NCBI GenBank assembly: GCA_029204225.1
Contig: CM055097.1
Location: forward strand, 59,080,143-59,144,142
From: Diphasiastrum complanatum
Lineage: Eukaryota > Streptophyta > Lycopodiopsida > Lycopodiales > Lycopodiaceae
Direction: 5' to 3'
DNA length: 64,000 nt
Shown: in pieces, positions 9,801 to 21,900 of the stretch
Numbering within the stretch: the first letter of the stretch is position 1
Layout: each line of letters opens with the position of its first letter
The notes under the pieces: generated by a model
What the model was told of the DNA's origin: nothing
Databases searched by the model: none
The model's input: only the letters and a program-made list of their open reading frames with translations
Translations under genes and position numbers: made by a program

Positions 9801-12800
9801 AGTTTCAATCCAATGCTTATCCAGCTTATTTACTCGTCTTTGGATAAGTTTTAAAATACCAGCTTGCATGGTGCTACTGGAAGAGTTCAGCCTCGTGTTT
9901 CATCTGTTTATGTCTCACTACCAGCATTTTAACCTCACAGCAGAACTGTTATGGCCATTGTCAAACACAGGGATACATGTGACTCGTTAGCCCCTAGGGG
10001 GTCCCGGCGGGGTGACACTCAGCCCCATATTTCGGGATAGAAACTCTTAGGGACTAGGATCTAGTGGGCTTGGTCTATATTCATAGGGAGTGCCACTAAG
10101 TGGAGGGCACCCGTAGTTGCTAAGGGTGGGTCCCTAAAGTTAGATAGGATCTGTGTGCCACATGTTCAGTATGCATGAGGGGCATCCACATGATGTGAGA
10201 GGAGTACATGGCCTCTTGGAGGCTGGGCGCTGGTCCTATATGGTGGCCTGTGAATGTAGAGCCAAGTACAGGATAGTGGGTGGAGATCCAGAGTCACTCT
10301 TCATTCTTGGTTGTTTCTCTCTCCATTGCTCCTAATAGTGGTATCAGAGCCATCGTGGATTCTGGCCTGGTGGATCAGCTTCTCTCGTCCTTCAACGGTT
10401 TTTTTGGGCTGCCTCCAACGCTACCTTCCTCCAGCGCTGCCTTTTTGACCTTCTTCCAGCGCTACTTTTTTCCTCCCTTAGCGCCAGTAGAAAGCATATT
10501 TTTGGGCGCTGGTTTTTGGAAATACAAGGAAGGTGGTGAGCGCTCAGACCTGCAGCATAGGTGCGAGGAAAAAATATTTATCACAAGCAAGAATCAGAGT
10601 TTGAAACTCATTTGATTTTTTTGAGGCTGCCAGGACCTGAATTTTTGGAGCTGATAGTTGGGTATCCATTCGTGATCATAATTGGATCAGATCTTGAGGA
10701 TAGGATATACAGGCTAGTCGCTGGAGGATGCAACAGATTTCACCTTGAAATCTGTTGTACTTGTCAAGATTTTCACATCTCAAGTCAGATTTTTGATTTT
10801 CTGGCCTGAATTGACCTTCGGGAGTTGAAGACGCTACAAATTCAAACAGTGGCAGATTTTCCAGAAGTTGCATTTGGACAAGTTGATATACAATAGGGTG
10901 CTCTAGGAGGAACAAATCTCTTAGAGATTGGTGGCCAGAAACGGTATTGGTGATCATCGGAAGTTTGATCAAAATTCCTGATTTTTCGAGAAAAAGTTGA
11001 AAATTGCCAAATCAAATTGGCATGCTGTGATGGCCCAACCACCTGCATTTCCAAACCAGAGAAGCTTTCTCTCTTGCTTTTGTTTTGCATGTCAGTGCAT
11101 GTTGTTATACGCTTCTTGCATGTGCTAGTAAATCGATTTTTTGGGTGTAATTAAACACTGTTGTGTCTGTTCTATTGCGCATGCTTAATTTTATAGACAT
11201 GAGTCATACTCCTGTAGACGAACTTGAAGATATAGTCATGTCTAGTCTGCCTCATGGAACTTCTCTTGTAGAAAAGAGCCAGTCAGTTCGTCTTTCTCAA
11301 GAACCCTCTCAAAATCCCTCCTTGCATGACGACATGCAGGATGTGGACATGAATAAGGGGGACGAAAATGAAGAAATACCATGAGTTTAGGCAATGGGTA
11401 GTAGAAACTTATGATCATCTTAAAAAATTAGAAGAGTCTGTTGAGGAACAAGCCAATACCCAACAAGAAACTAATGAAAGGCTTTCCAGACTTGAAAGAC
11501 TAGTACGTGATTATGTTCAAAGCCTTAATGCTTTAAAACAAGCTGTTTTAGCGCAGTATCGGGTGAATCCTGCTATCCACGGTAGTAGTTTACTAGTCCC
11601 ACCATCACCCCATAAGGTAGTACCTAAGCATTTGCGCCTTCCCACCTTTGGTGGAGAAGAAAAAGACCGTAACCGAGGTTCGCTTTTCGATTAAAAGGAA
11701 CTCCTGATGAGGATCGGCCTTTAGAGGCTAGCATCTCCCTGACGGGAAAAGCCTTTAGGTGGTGGATAAGTCTGCGGGAAAGTGGTTCAGAACCAAAGAC
11801 TTGGGATAGTTTTCAGGATATGTTCAAGAAAAATTTCCTCCCTGAAAATGAAACCGATAGGAACTGGGAAGAATGGGAAACCTGTTGCATGTGAAACCAT
11901 TCTCTCACCCAATATATCGCTAGTTATCGGGATGCTACTGTGAAATTGTCTGACTTAGATGATTATAATCAGGTAAGGGGATTCATTCGGGGTTTGCACG
12001 CCGAATACCAAAAATATCTTCGGCCTTTGAAGCCTAAAACATTGGAAACTGCTATCACACTCAGACTTATGATGACATAGGTCGCCCAAAAAGTAAAAGT
12101 GTAGTTGAAGACACCCGACCTGAGTCCTCCAAGCATGGAGAGAAGAGAAAAATTCCGACATCTAATTCTTCGAATAAAAAGAGATATAGATTGTCGAGAA
12201 GTGACATAGAAAGAGCCAAGAGGGAGCACTTGTGCTTCATTTGTATGGGAAAAGGTCATAACAAGAGTCAGTGTCCTAAAGTGCAACATAAAGGGAACAC
12301 TGACGAAACTCCCGGTAAGAAACAAAATGGTCCTTTTAAGAAACCGGAGAAGCAAATTCACACTGTCCAAGTTTTGCCTTTGGGACAGTCCCCCAAGGTA
12401 AAGTCTGTTCACGTGTCTCATATAAATGAAGCACGTACTTGTTCAGTTACTGCCAACATTTGGCAACCGGCATTCGGACCTCATACTATTTTCCGACTGT
12501 TAGGAACTATTAATGAAACTTGCTTCCTTACTTCTGAAACTTTTTCAAGTAATTTAAGTTTATCTTTTCCGTATCCAAAGAAATGTATTTCTTCTGTTGA
12601 GAGAAGTGAGAAAGATGTGAGTTTGCAAACTATTTTAAATGATTTTAAAGACGTCTTTCCTAGCGATTTACCATCCGGGTTACCCCCGAGAAGAGAGGTA
12701 GATCATCCCATAGAACTAATACCAGGGACTAAACCTGTTAGTAAGCCTCCTTATAGGTTGAGCCATGCGGAACACCTTAGAGGTAGAGCGGCAGCTGCAA

Positions 12801-15800
12801 GAATATTTAGCTAAAGGGTTTATACGGCCCAGTAAATCACCATGGGCTGCGCCCATTTTGTTGGTTAAAAAAAAGATGGGTCCATGCGTATGTGCATAGA
12901 CTATAGGGCCTTTAATAAAGTCCCTATTAAGGATAAGTATCCTTTGCCTAGGAATGATGAGATCTTTGATCAACTCAAGGGGGCAAAGTATTTTACTAAG
13001 ATCGATCTTAGGTCTGGATATCATCAAGTACGTATTAAAGAAGATGACGTTCCGTTAACGGCTTTTCGTTCACGGAATGGTCATTATGAGTTTTTGGTTC
13101 TTCCCTTTGGATTAACCAATGCCCCAGCAACATTTATGAGGTTGATGAACAAAGTGTTTAGACATCTCTTGGGCAAGTTCGTATTAATCTATCTTGATGA
13201 TATCCTGGTCTTTAGTCGCACTAAAGAAGAGCACTTTGAACACTTACGCCAAGTGTTCCAGGTCCCGAGAGAGAATCCCTTGTTTGCAAAGGAACGAAAA
13301 TGTGAATTCTTCAAGGAAGAGATTCACTACCTCGGATATATTATCTCCGCTGAGGGGATCAAGATGGATCCTGAAAAGGTAGCCGCAATTCTGCGGTGGC
13401 CAGCACCAACTTCGGTGGAAGAGCTGCAGATCTTCCTCGGATTGGCGGGATTTTACAGGAGGTTTATCCATCGATATGCCCTCTTGACTGCTCTTTTGAC
13501 AGATCTACTTAAGAGTAAGGGCAAATACTTTAGTTGGGGGCCTAAACAACAAGCGAGCTTTGAAAATCTAAAGGTTGCAATTGCAACTGCTCTTGTCTTA
13601 AGTTTAGTGGATCCAAATGAAGCATTCATGGTAGAGACCGATGCCAGTGATCAGGCAATCGGTGTTGTTCGTACTGAACACGACCGTCCAGTCGCGTTTG
13701 AGAGTAAGAAACTGGATAAACACCAGTTGAATTATTCCACTTATGAGAAGGAGTTGTTTGCAATAGTCTATGCTCTTAAGAAATGGAGGCACTACCTCTA
13801 TGGAGCTAAGTTTGAGATCGTGTTTGATCAAGAAAGTATCAAGTGGCTTTCCTCCCAAAGTGACCTGAAAGGAAGAAAAGCTCGTTGGGCCGAATTGCTC
13901 TAGGAGTTTGACTATCAACTAAGGTACAGGAAAGGGCGCTACAATGTGGTAGCAGATGCCCTAAGTCGAATGCCCATGGTAAGCACGCTAAGTTTTACGG
14001 CATTCAGGAGTGAATTCCTGGAATCACTCAGAGGAAAGTGTGTTAGTGATTCTCACTACGCACTTGTGTGGCAGGCTATTGAGCAAAGGAATTCCAAAGC
14101 CACACCAGGGCCATCAGAGAATGTTGCAGGGCCATCTGAAGATGTTGCAGTTGCGTCGGGATGGGATGTGCCGCCTGAAGATGTTGCGGAAACATCCGAA
14201 AAGGATGTGCCATCAGCAGGTGTTGCGGATGCTCGATGGAAGAATTTCTCCATTGAGGACGGGTACCTCCTTTATAAAGGAAGAGTATGTGTACCCAAGG
14301 ACGGTGACTTTAGGTGCTGAATTTTTGAGGAAAGTCACGACAGTCCCAGTGCAGGGCATCCCGGATAAAGAGCTTGCAAAGAATAAGTTTGTTTGGCCTA
14401 GTATGCAGAAAGACGTACAGGAGTACGTGTTAAGGTGCACCACATGCCAGGCCATAAAGGCTGAACGTCTCAAGGTAGGCGGGCTCCTCCAGCCACTCAA
14501 GATACCCGGTGGTAGATGGGAGAGTATCAGCATGGATTTTATAGTGGGATTACCAAGAACGAGTAAAGGCCATGACTCTCTGGGTAGTTGTAGACCGATT
14601 GACCAAGATGGTGCGGTTTGTACCGACCAAGAAAACTGTTACAACTCCAAAAGTTGCCAGGCTTTTTATAGAAATCATCCCGCCAAGTTTAACAAGTTAG
14701 AGACTAAGTTGTCTATGAGCTCCACTGATCATCCCGAAACAGATGGTCAGAGGGAAAGGGTCAATCAGATTCTAGAAGATATGCTACGAGCATATGTTAG
14801 TAAAAAGCAAACCAATTGGGAAGAGTATCTTTCGCTTTTGGAATTTGCTTATAATAGCACTAAACACACCACTACAGGGTATAGTCCATTCATGCTAATG
14901 TATGGATTTCAGCCTAGAGCCCCCATGGCCATAGGGCTTAGGAAGGAAAAAGTACAGAGTGTTAGAGAGTTTTTTGAGGATATGGAACCTATGATCAAGA
15001 TAGCTAGAGCTAATGTGAAGCAAGCGCAAGCGCGAGCTAAGCATTATGCGGATAAAACCCGTAGGGATGTGACCTTTCAAGAAGGCGATCGAGTGTTTCT
15101 GTAAGTTCCTGAAGACTCTACCACACTAAGCACAGACAAGTGTCCTAAGTTGTCCCCAAGGTATTGTGGTCCCTTCACAATACTCAAGAGAATTGGAAGT
15201 TCTGCTTACCAGCTGGCTTTGCCAGAATCCGCAAAGGTACATCCGGTCTTTCATGTCAGTCGACTGAAGCGGGTGTTGCGAGAAGGAGACAACATTGTCC
15301 CAGAACAAACCCTAATAGCCTTTGAGGAACCTAATTCCTTGCCACATGAACCAGAGGAAATTCTGAATATCCGAAACCGCAAGACTCGTCATGCGGTCTT
15401 TCGAGAAGTTTTAGTTAAGTGGAAGGATGGGTCCCAAGAAGAGGCAACCTGGGAGTCTGTAAGCAAGCTTCGCAAGAGGTATCTTGATTTCGTCCGTGAA
15501 GATATCGCTTTCGAGGACGAAAGCTCCTTTTATGGGGAGGAGATGTTATGGCCATTGGCAAACATAGGGATACATGTGACTTGTTAGCCCCTAGGGGGTC
15601 CCGGTGGGGTGACACTCAGCCCCGTAGTTCGGGATAGTAACTCTTAGGGACTAGGATCTAGTGGGCTTGGTCTATATTCATAGGGAGTGCCACTAAATGG
15701 AGGGCACCCTTAGTTGCTAAGGGTGGGTCCCTAAAGTTAGGTAGGACCTGTGTGCCACATGTTCAATATGCATGAGGGGCATCCACATGCACAATGGTAA

Positions 15801-18800
15801 CTGTGCATGTGAGAGGAGTACATGGCCTCTTGGAGGCTGGGCGCTGGTCCTATATGGTGGCCTGTGAATGTAGAGCCAAGTACAGGATAGTGGGTGGAGA
15901 TCCAGAGTCACTCTTCATTCTTGGTTGTTTCTCTCCCCATTGCTCCTAATAAGAACTTATTTGAAACTTTCTTTCAACTTCTGTCTTGATGTTCAAATAT
16001 TTGAAACGCAATGAGGCTGTGCGGCTGCAACAAAAGTGCAGAAGTCAAAGACCAATTTCACCAAACTTACACAGCAACATTTGTCCACAATTTTGATGGA
16101 ACCAAACCTTTACGCTTTTAAATCACTGCACTAAGCCTTCAACTTCAGCCTTCATTTTGTCAAGAATTCCTGACCTTATTCATGCAAAAGGTTAGATTTA
16201 AATATCAAACAGAAAGAACAACAAACTATCCATGTTTCAAGACATATCTAAGATGGTAATTGCTGCAAGATGCAAGGAGCAATTGATTTCCACAATACCA
16301 ATCCAAGCTCTCCAATTGATGATCATGCTGGAAGACATTCATACTACCAGCAACAGAAAGCAAGACAGTGAGCAGATAGAAACCAAGAAATTCAGCACTG
16401 ATAGCTAGCCCTTTTGCGTTTTCTTGGGATCCCTGCCACCTCAGCTCAACTCATAATCTCTATGATGGTGACCTTAACCTGTACATTTTCCAGTGTTTAG
16501 GCATGAAGTTTCGCAGATAAATCTTCCTAGCTAAACTAGCATTCAATCATGTATGTATGAGGAATGAGCATGCACTCCACTCTCTGAAACAAATGGGTGC
16601 AATCTTTGTTGGAGAAGTACTCTAGACGTATAAAAACAAATTGAGGACTGTCCGTACTTGTTGAAAGGTTGCAAGCTTTACATCGTGTAAGATCGGGATG
16701 ACAAGCAAGTTTTTGAACCCTGAAAATGGCAAGAAATTGAACATATTATCATTGGCTCCAGGACTTCATTAAGTTTGAATTTACTCTGCCTGCGAATCGC
16801 TGATAGATTGAGCACTCTGAGCATAGTTATGGCTGACATTAATCCATTCTAGATGTAATTTTGCTGATGTTTGGTCTAGATTTCTTGTGCCAAGAAAGAA
16901 AAAGCATAGGGTCTTGACAGGAGTCAACTCATTTGATTTTTAAGCCATTTGATGGTCAGAGCCTCCTTGTACAGTGGGCTACCCACTTTTATGCAATAAG
17001 CTTTGTGTTATATTTCCTGCTGTGAATTAGCTTATGTACTTCATTCATTTATGACAAGGCTTTAGGCTTTGAATGTATGCATATCATGAAGGAACTTATC
17101 AAGAAAATACTTAGTCTATTCAACAAAGTATATGGCTGAGATATTTTTGACTGGTGGTCAACCATGCAACAATGTTTTAGTGCAATGATATCTCAAAGCT
17201 TTTCCCTGACTCAGTTTATCTCATCTGTCAAGATCATATGTTGATGATTCTCATTGGTGTAGCTCATAAGTTGGAGTTAGGTAGATATGCATGGAATATG
17301 GATGCATGATATTGAAATGATTTGTACGATTTGATATGTTGTATCATGATTCTACCTTCAATTGGTGCCCAGCATCACAGAAATGCTTTTCTTTTTATCT
17401 CTTGTTCACTTGTAAAGATCAATTTTGGTTAATTAAAGAGGAGAGAGTTTCTAACAAGCCATTCATAAAATTCTTTTCAGTGTAGTGCACGAGTGGGAGT
17501 TAGGTAGATATGCATGAGATGGAGTTGTTTGAACATCCCTAACTGTCTAATTAACGGCTGGTACGCATGAACTCACCTTCAACTGGTGCTGACTAATAAA
17601 GATTTGTATTTCCTTTTATTCGAACTTTACTTGGAAAGGTCAATGCTGGTTAATAAACAACTAGAATTTATTTTACAAGGTGCTCATAAGAACTGGGATT
17701 TCTTCCAATTCCCGAGGTTTTTTCGGTATGCCAATGCCTCTTTCAGTACATTAGCACTTGGATTTAAGTTTTATGAATGTTAGTGTGAGATTGCCCATCT
17801 TGTGAGAGATAGATGGTTGGCCATGAATTTGTGTTGGGGTTCAAAGCCCATGATATTTATCTAAGTTGATTTTTGAAATTTTTTACAGGTGAATAATACT
17901 GATGCAGAAGGCAGGTTGACGTTGGCTGATGCTCTTGTATATGCTTGTAACCTAGGAGTAGACAAGGTGGGCAGCATGTTAATTTCTTCTCACATTTTCC
18001 TAATAGGTCAAGCTAACAAATACAGCTGGTCAAATTTAACAATTGAGCAATCGAAAAGCTAGAGCATGATGACAAAGAGTATTTTTGTGACCTTTTGTGT
18101 TTCAAAAGTTCTTTTCACTTGTTTTGTTTAACGCTTCAACAGCTTGATGGAAAGGTATAAAACCACATCATTGCATCCCCTATGATAAGGTGTTTATAAT
18201 CACTTCGTACCTCATCAATCTGATATCTAAAGGTTAGGGAGATCAAAATTATATTCTCTTAAAGCGTTTGTCACTAAATCTCTTTCATAGTTTTGTAGAC
18301 CTTTTTCATGATCTATGTCCAGAAAAAGCTTGCCTACAGTAGGTTGCCTTGTTTGCCTTTCACCTCTTTGCTAATTGGGACCTCCAGAAGGTAGGTGCAG
18401 AAACTGGCTGAGCTGCTCTTGGAGATTGGACTGTCCACTCGCAGCATCACAAGAAGAGAACCATAGTTTATCTCCACCTAGTGCACCCTTTCGTCCTTGC
18501 TTTCAATAAGCAGACGTGGGTGTGTCTCCCTTTCACCTGTATTAACAGGTAGGGATGAGGGATAGGCTCGATCATCGATCTGGGATAGAGCACATCAGAG
18601 TCAGCATGGAAAAATTTGCCTTACTAGTTTGGCCCCAAGCATGCATTTCTTCTTAGCAAAAGTTTACACAAAATTGTTTGCTCAGCAAAATGCCTTAAAA
18701 ATGGCTTTTTTTAGTCATGATTCACCATGCTGGAATCATTTTTGACATGCAAAGATTATATCAGAAAGCTCTCAGGTTCATAACTTATTTTTGTCCACAA

Positions 18801-18881
18801 GATGTTCTCCATGTTTTATTGCACAAATCCTAACAACAAAAGTGCCACGAGTCTGTCTGTCTGTCTATCTGTCTGTCTGTC

Positions 18882-18926
<45 letters not shown>

Positions 18927-21900
18927 ATAATTTCTCAATATAATTTTTGCAAAAGATTTTATGCATTGCAGAAATAGGATTTTGTTGGATACTAGGTGTC
19001 AATGAACCACTAATTCACTCCCTCGCTGCCCCCCCTGCTGGCTCCGCTCCTGATCTGCCTGTCCCCCTCGCTGACCTTCATGCTGGCTCAGTTCCAAATA
19101 CTTCCCTCCTTGCTGATTCTGCCCCCCTCGCTGATGTATCCCCCTCTGTCCCTGCCCCCTTCATTGTCCCCCTTGCTGAGCAGCCCTCCTCCTCTTCTTC
19201 TTACCCATGCCCTTCTTCTTCCCCATCTGATTTATCTTCCTCAGCTCCTATCTCCCCATCCTCTTCTTCATTTGCTGTCTCCTCTTCTTCCTTGCCTGTC
19301 AATCCAACTCCTCCTATCTCCTACTTTCAAGAACCATACACTGCCACAAAGGCAATGGAGTCCTATCTTGCCTCTAGCCTGAGCGTGCTATTACAGGACT
19401 TTCAGGGTTTGAAGACAGAATTACATGTAGGAAATAGAAGCCTAAGGATGCAGGATCTTAACTATTCAATCACACACAGCATTCTCAAAAAAAAGAGAGA
19501 GATGGCTAGAAACCCTCTTGTAGAAACTCGTGGATAGCCAAGGAGAATAGTCAGTATTGCTTACAAAAGTGTCTCATACAAATGGGATGCACACATATGT
19601 ATAGTCCAAGATGACTATCTAACTTCATGACTATTGGCTATCCAACTACTTGACTATTGGCTATCCAACTTTCTATAAGTTACATAGAAAAAATAAGGAA
19701 CCTCCAATATGTCAAGTTGGGGTTACTTAATGTCACAATTAGGCTTAGTGGACCCATGAGTCCCTACCAAGTTAATTTCATACTAACTTAGCTAACTCTA
19801 AGTTTAGTAGGCCTAATATAATAAATGATATGACCATGGTTACACAACTCTCAACCTTTTGGGTCAAAGTAACCTATGGTAATGTAATCAATTCCATTTA
19901 TATAATAACTTGAAGTAACTTCTCAAAAAAGAAAAATGCACCTTGCTGTCCGAACTTCATGTCGCCAAATAAACTTCGCACCGAAGTAGTCGAAATCTCA
20001 ATAATGAAGCAACAAGTCGAAGGTGAGGATTTGCATGCTCCATCCGAAGTAGGGAACCAACATAAACTCGACAATAAGTTGAAACATGGACTTGTAATCC
20101 ATCATAGGCTCCCACATCATTCGAAGAAACTTCTTACCATAAGGACAATAAAAAAGAGTACCAAACTCTTTTGACATCACATCCTCCCAAACCTTACCAT
20201 CAATGACTTGGTCACATACAATAGGAAATGTACCAACATCATGATGAAGAGTAAGTGTAGAACCAAAAAAATCAGCAAGAGGTACTGATTTTAAAGTGGC
20301 ATGTGCCTTTCCTTCGTAGTAAGACATTTCTTTGTTGTCCTGCAAAGTCTCCAATAGCCGACAAGGAACTGTTATGGGCTGTTCAACACTTTGTTGCCCA
20401 AAGTGTTCCCGTTGTTCATAATCTTCTGCAGGCTGTTCCTGAAGCATAATGGACTGCTCACGATGTAAAATGGGCTGTAAATGACTAAAAGAAGATGACT
20501 GAACCTGCTGTCCAACGTCTTCATCATAAAAATTTGGCAAACTATCAAGAGATGCATCAACGATGGCGTCATCAAGGCTGTCCCTCGAAGAGGCATGGGA
20601 TGACATAGAAGATTCTTCAAATAATAAAAAATTCTCTCCAAACAAATGCTCACTCTTAACACTTTGAAAAAAAGTACTAATTGACACATGTTAACTCCCT
20701 CCTTGATTAGTACAATACGGTTCCAAAGAGTGCTTGAATTTTTTGGCCTTTGCTAAAACATGAAATTGAAAAGGTTTCGCATGAAACTTTTCACTAGTGC
20801 ATCCATCATATGCATCAACTTGCGGCGACTTGAAAAAAGAAGATTGCTTTAACATTCGCTCAATGTATCGTTGTTGTTTGAGTTGTACTCCTCTTGCATC
20901 GCATCCTCCCAACATTTTACTCCTTTGGTCTGCTCATAAAAAATAGGTTCTACTGCACCATCCTCAATAGAAATAAGAGCAAAATAAAAAAAACTAGCAA
21001 ATTCTACTGATTTAGTAGAGGCACGAGTTTTTCCTTCATAGAAATGATCCACTTTGCTGTCCTGCAAAGTCTGCAACAACCATTTAAAAATGGTTTGGGC
21101 TGTCCAACAGCCTTACCTTTGTCAACACTTTGCTTTCCAAAGTGTTCCGAACTTGGACCTTGCTGTCCAATGTTTTCCGAACTTGGACCTTGCTGTCCAA
21201 TGTCTTCAATAGGCTGCTCTTCACCATAAATAGGTTCTTCTTGATGAACTATGGGCTGCAAAATTGAAGTAGTGGGCTGTCCACTAGAAGTTGATGGCCG
21301 TCCCTTATTTCATGATTAGATGGCAAAACCAAATCTGGAAATATTTCAAGATATGCATCATGGGGGAAGTCCCCTTTCATGACATGAGTGGGCGCAACAT
21401 CATAGGAAATGAACATCACGACTCACTATGATTTTATTAGTATCCATATTTAACAACCTATAGCCCTTGCTTTCGCTACTATAGCCAACAAATATGCATT
21501 TAACTCCTTTATCATCAAGCTTGGTTCTTAGCTTATCGGGAATGAAAGCATAAGCCGTGCAACCAAAGATGCATAAGTGAGAAACAGTAGGCTTCTTACC
21601 ATACCAAACTTCATAAAGAGTTAATACCTTCAATTCTTTAGTAGGACACCGATTACTAATATAAGCCGCCGTTATAACCGCTTCAGCCCAAAACTTGTGA
21701 GGTAGGCCCTTTGCCTTGAGCATGCATCGAGCCATCTCCATGATAGTGCGATTCTTTCTTTCGGCAACGCCATTTTGTTGAGGTGTGTAAGGGGTTGTCA
21801 TTTGATGATGGATACCTTTGCTTTGAAGATAAGTACCGAACATATTCTTTATATATTCCCCTCCTCGGTTGGTACGTAAGATCTTCAAAGAGTGCCCAAA

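Larger units (their letters stand above)
9947..15951 (+). mobile_element. Ty3/gypsy chromovirus E, full-length but defective (6,005 bp)
   Basis: Two LTRs (9947-10337 and 15544-15951) and 5-bp duplications AGAAC (9942-9946 and 15952-15956) define it exactly. It lies in the sense orientation of the LAP gene. The LTRs start TG and end TA, a non-canonical end pair. They differ by about 13 substitutions and one 17-bp indel. The coding region is broken by several frameshifts and deletions, so this is an old, dead insertion. The polyprotein resembles family A but is clearly a separate family. Confidence 0.95.
8172..17888 (+). other. LAP intron, 9,717 bp, holding a hAT-type MITE and gypsy E
   Basis: Donor GTATGC and acceptor TTTTACAG. 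The insertions are listed separately. The sequence outside them (8172-8336, 8817-9941, 15957-17888) is AT-rich without coding signal. Confidence 0.9.
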
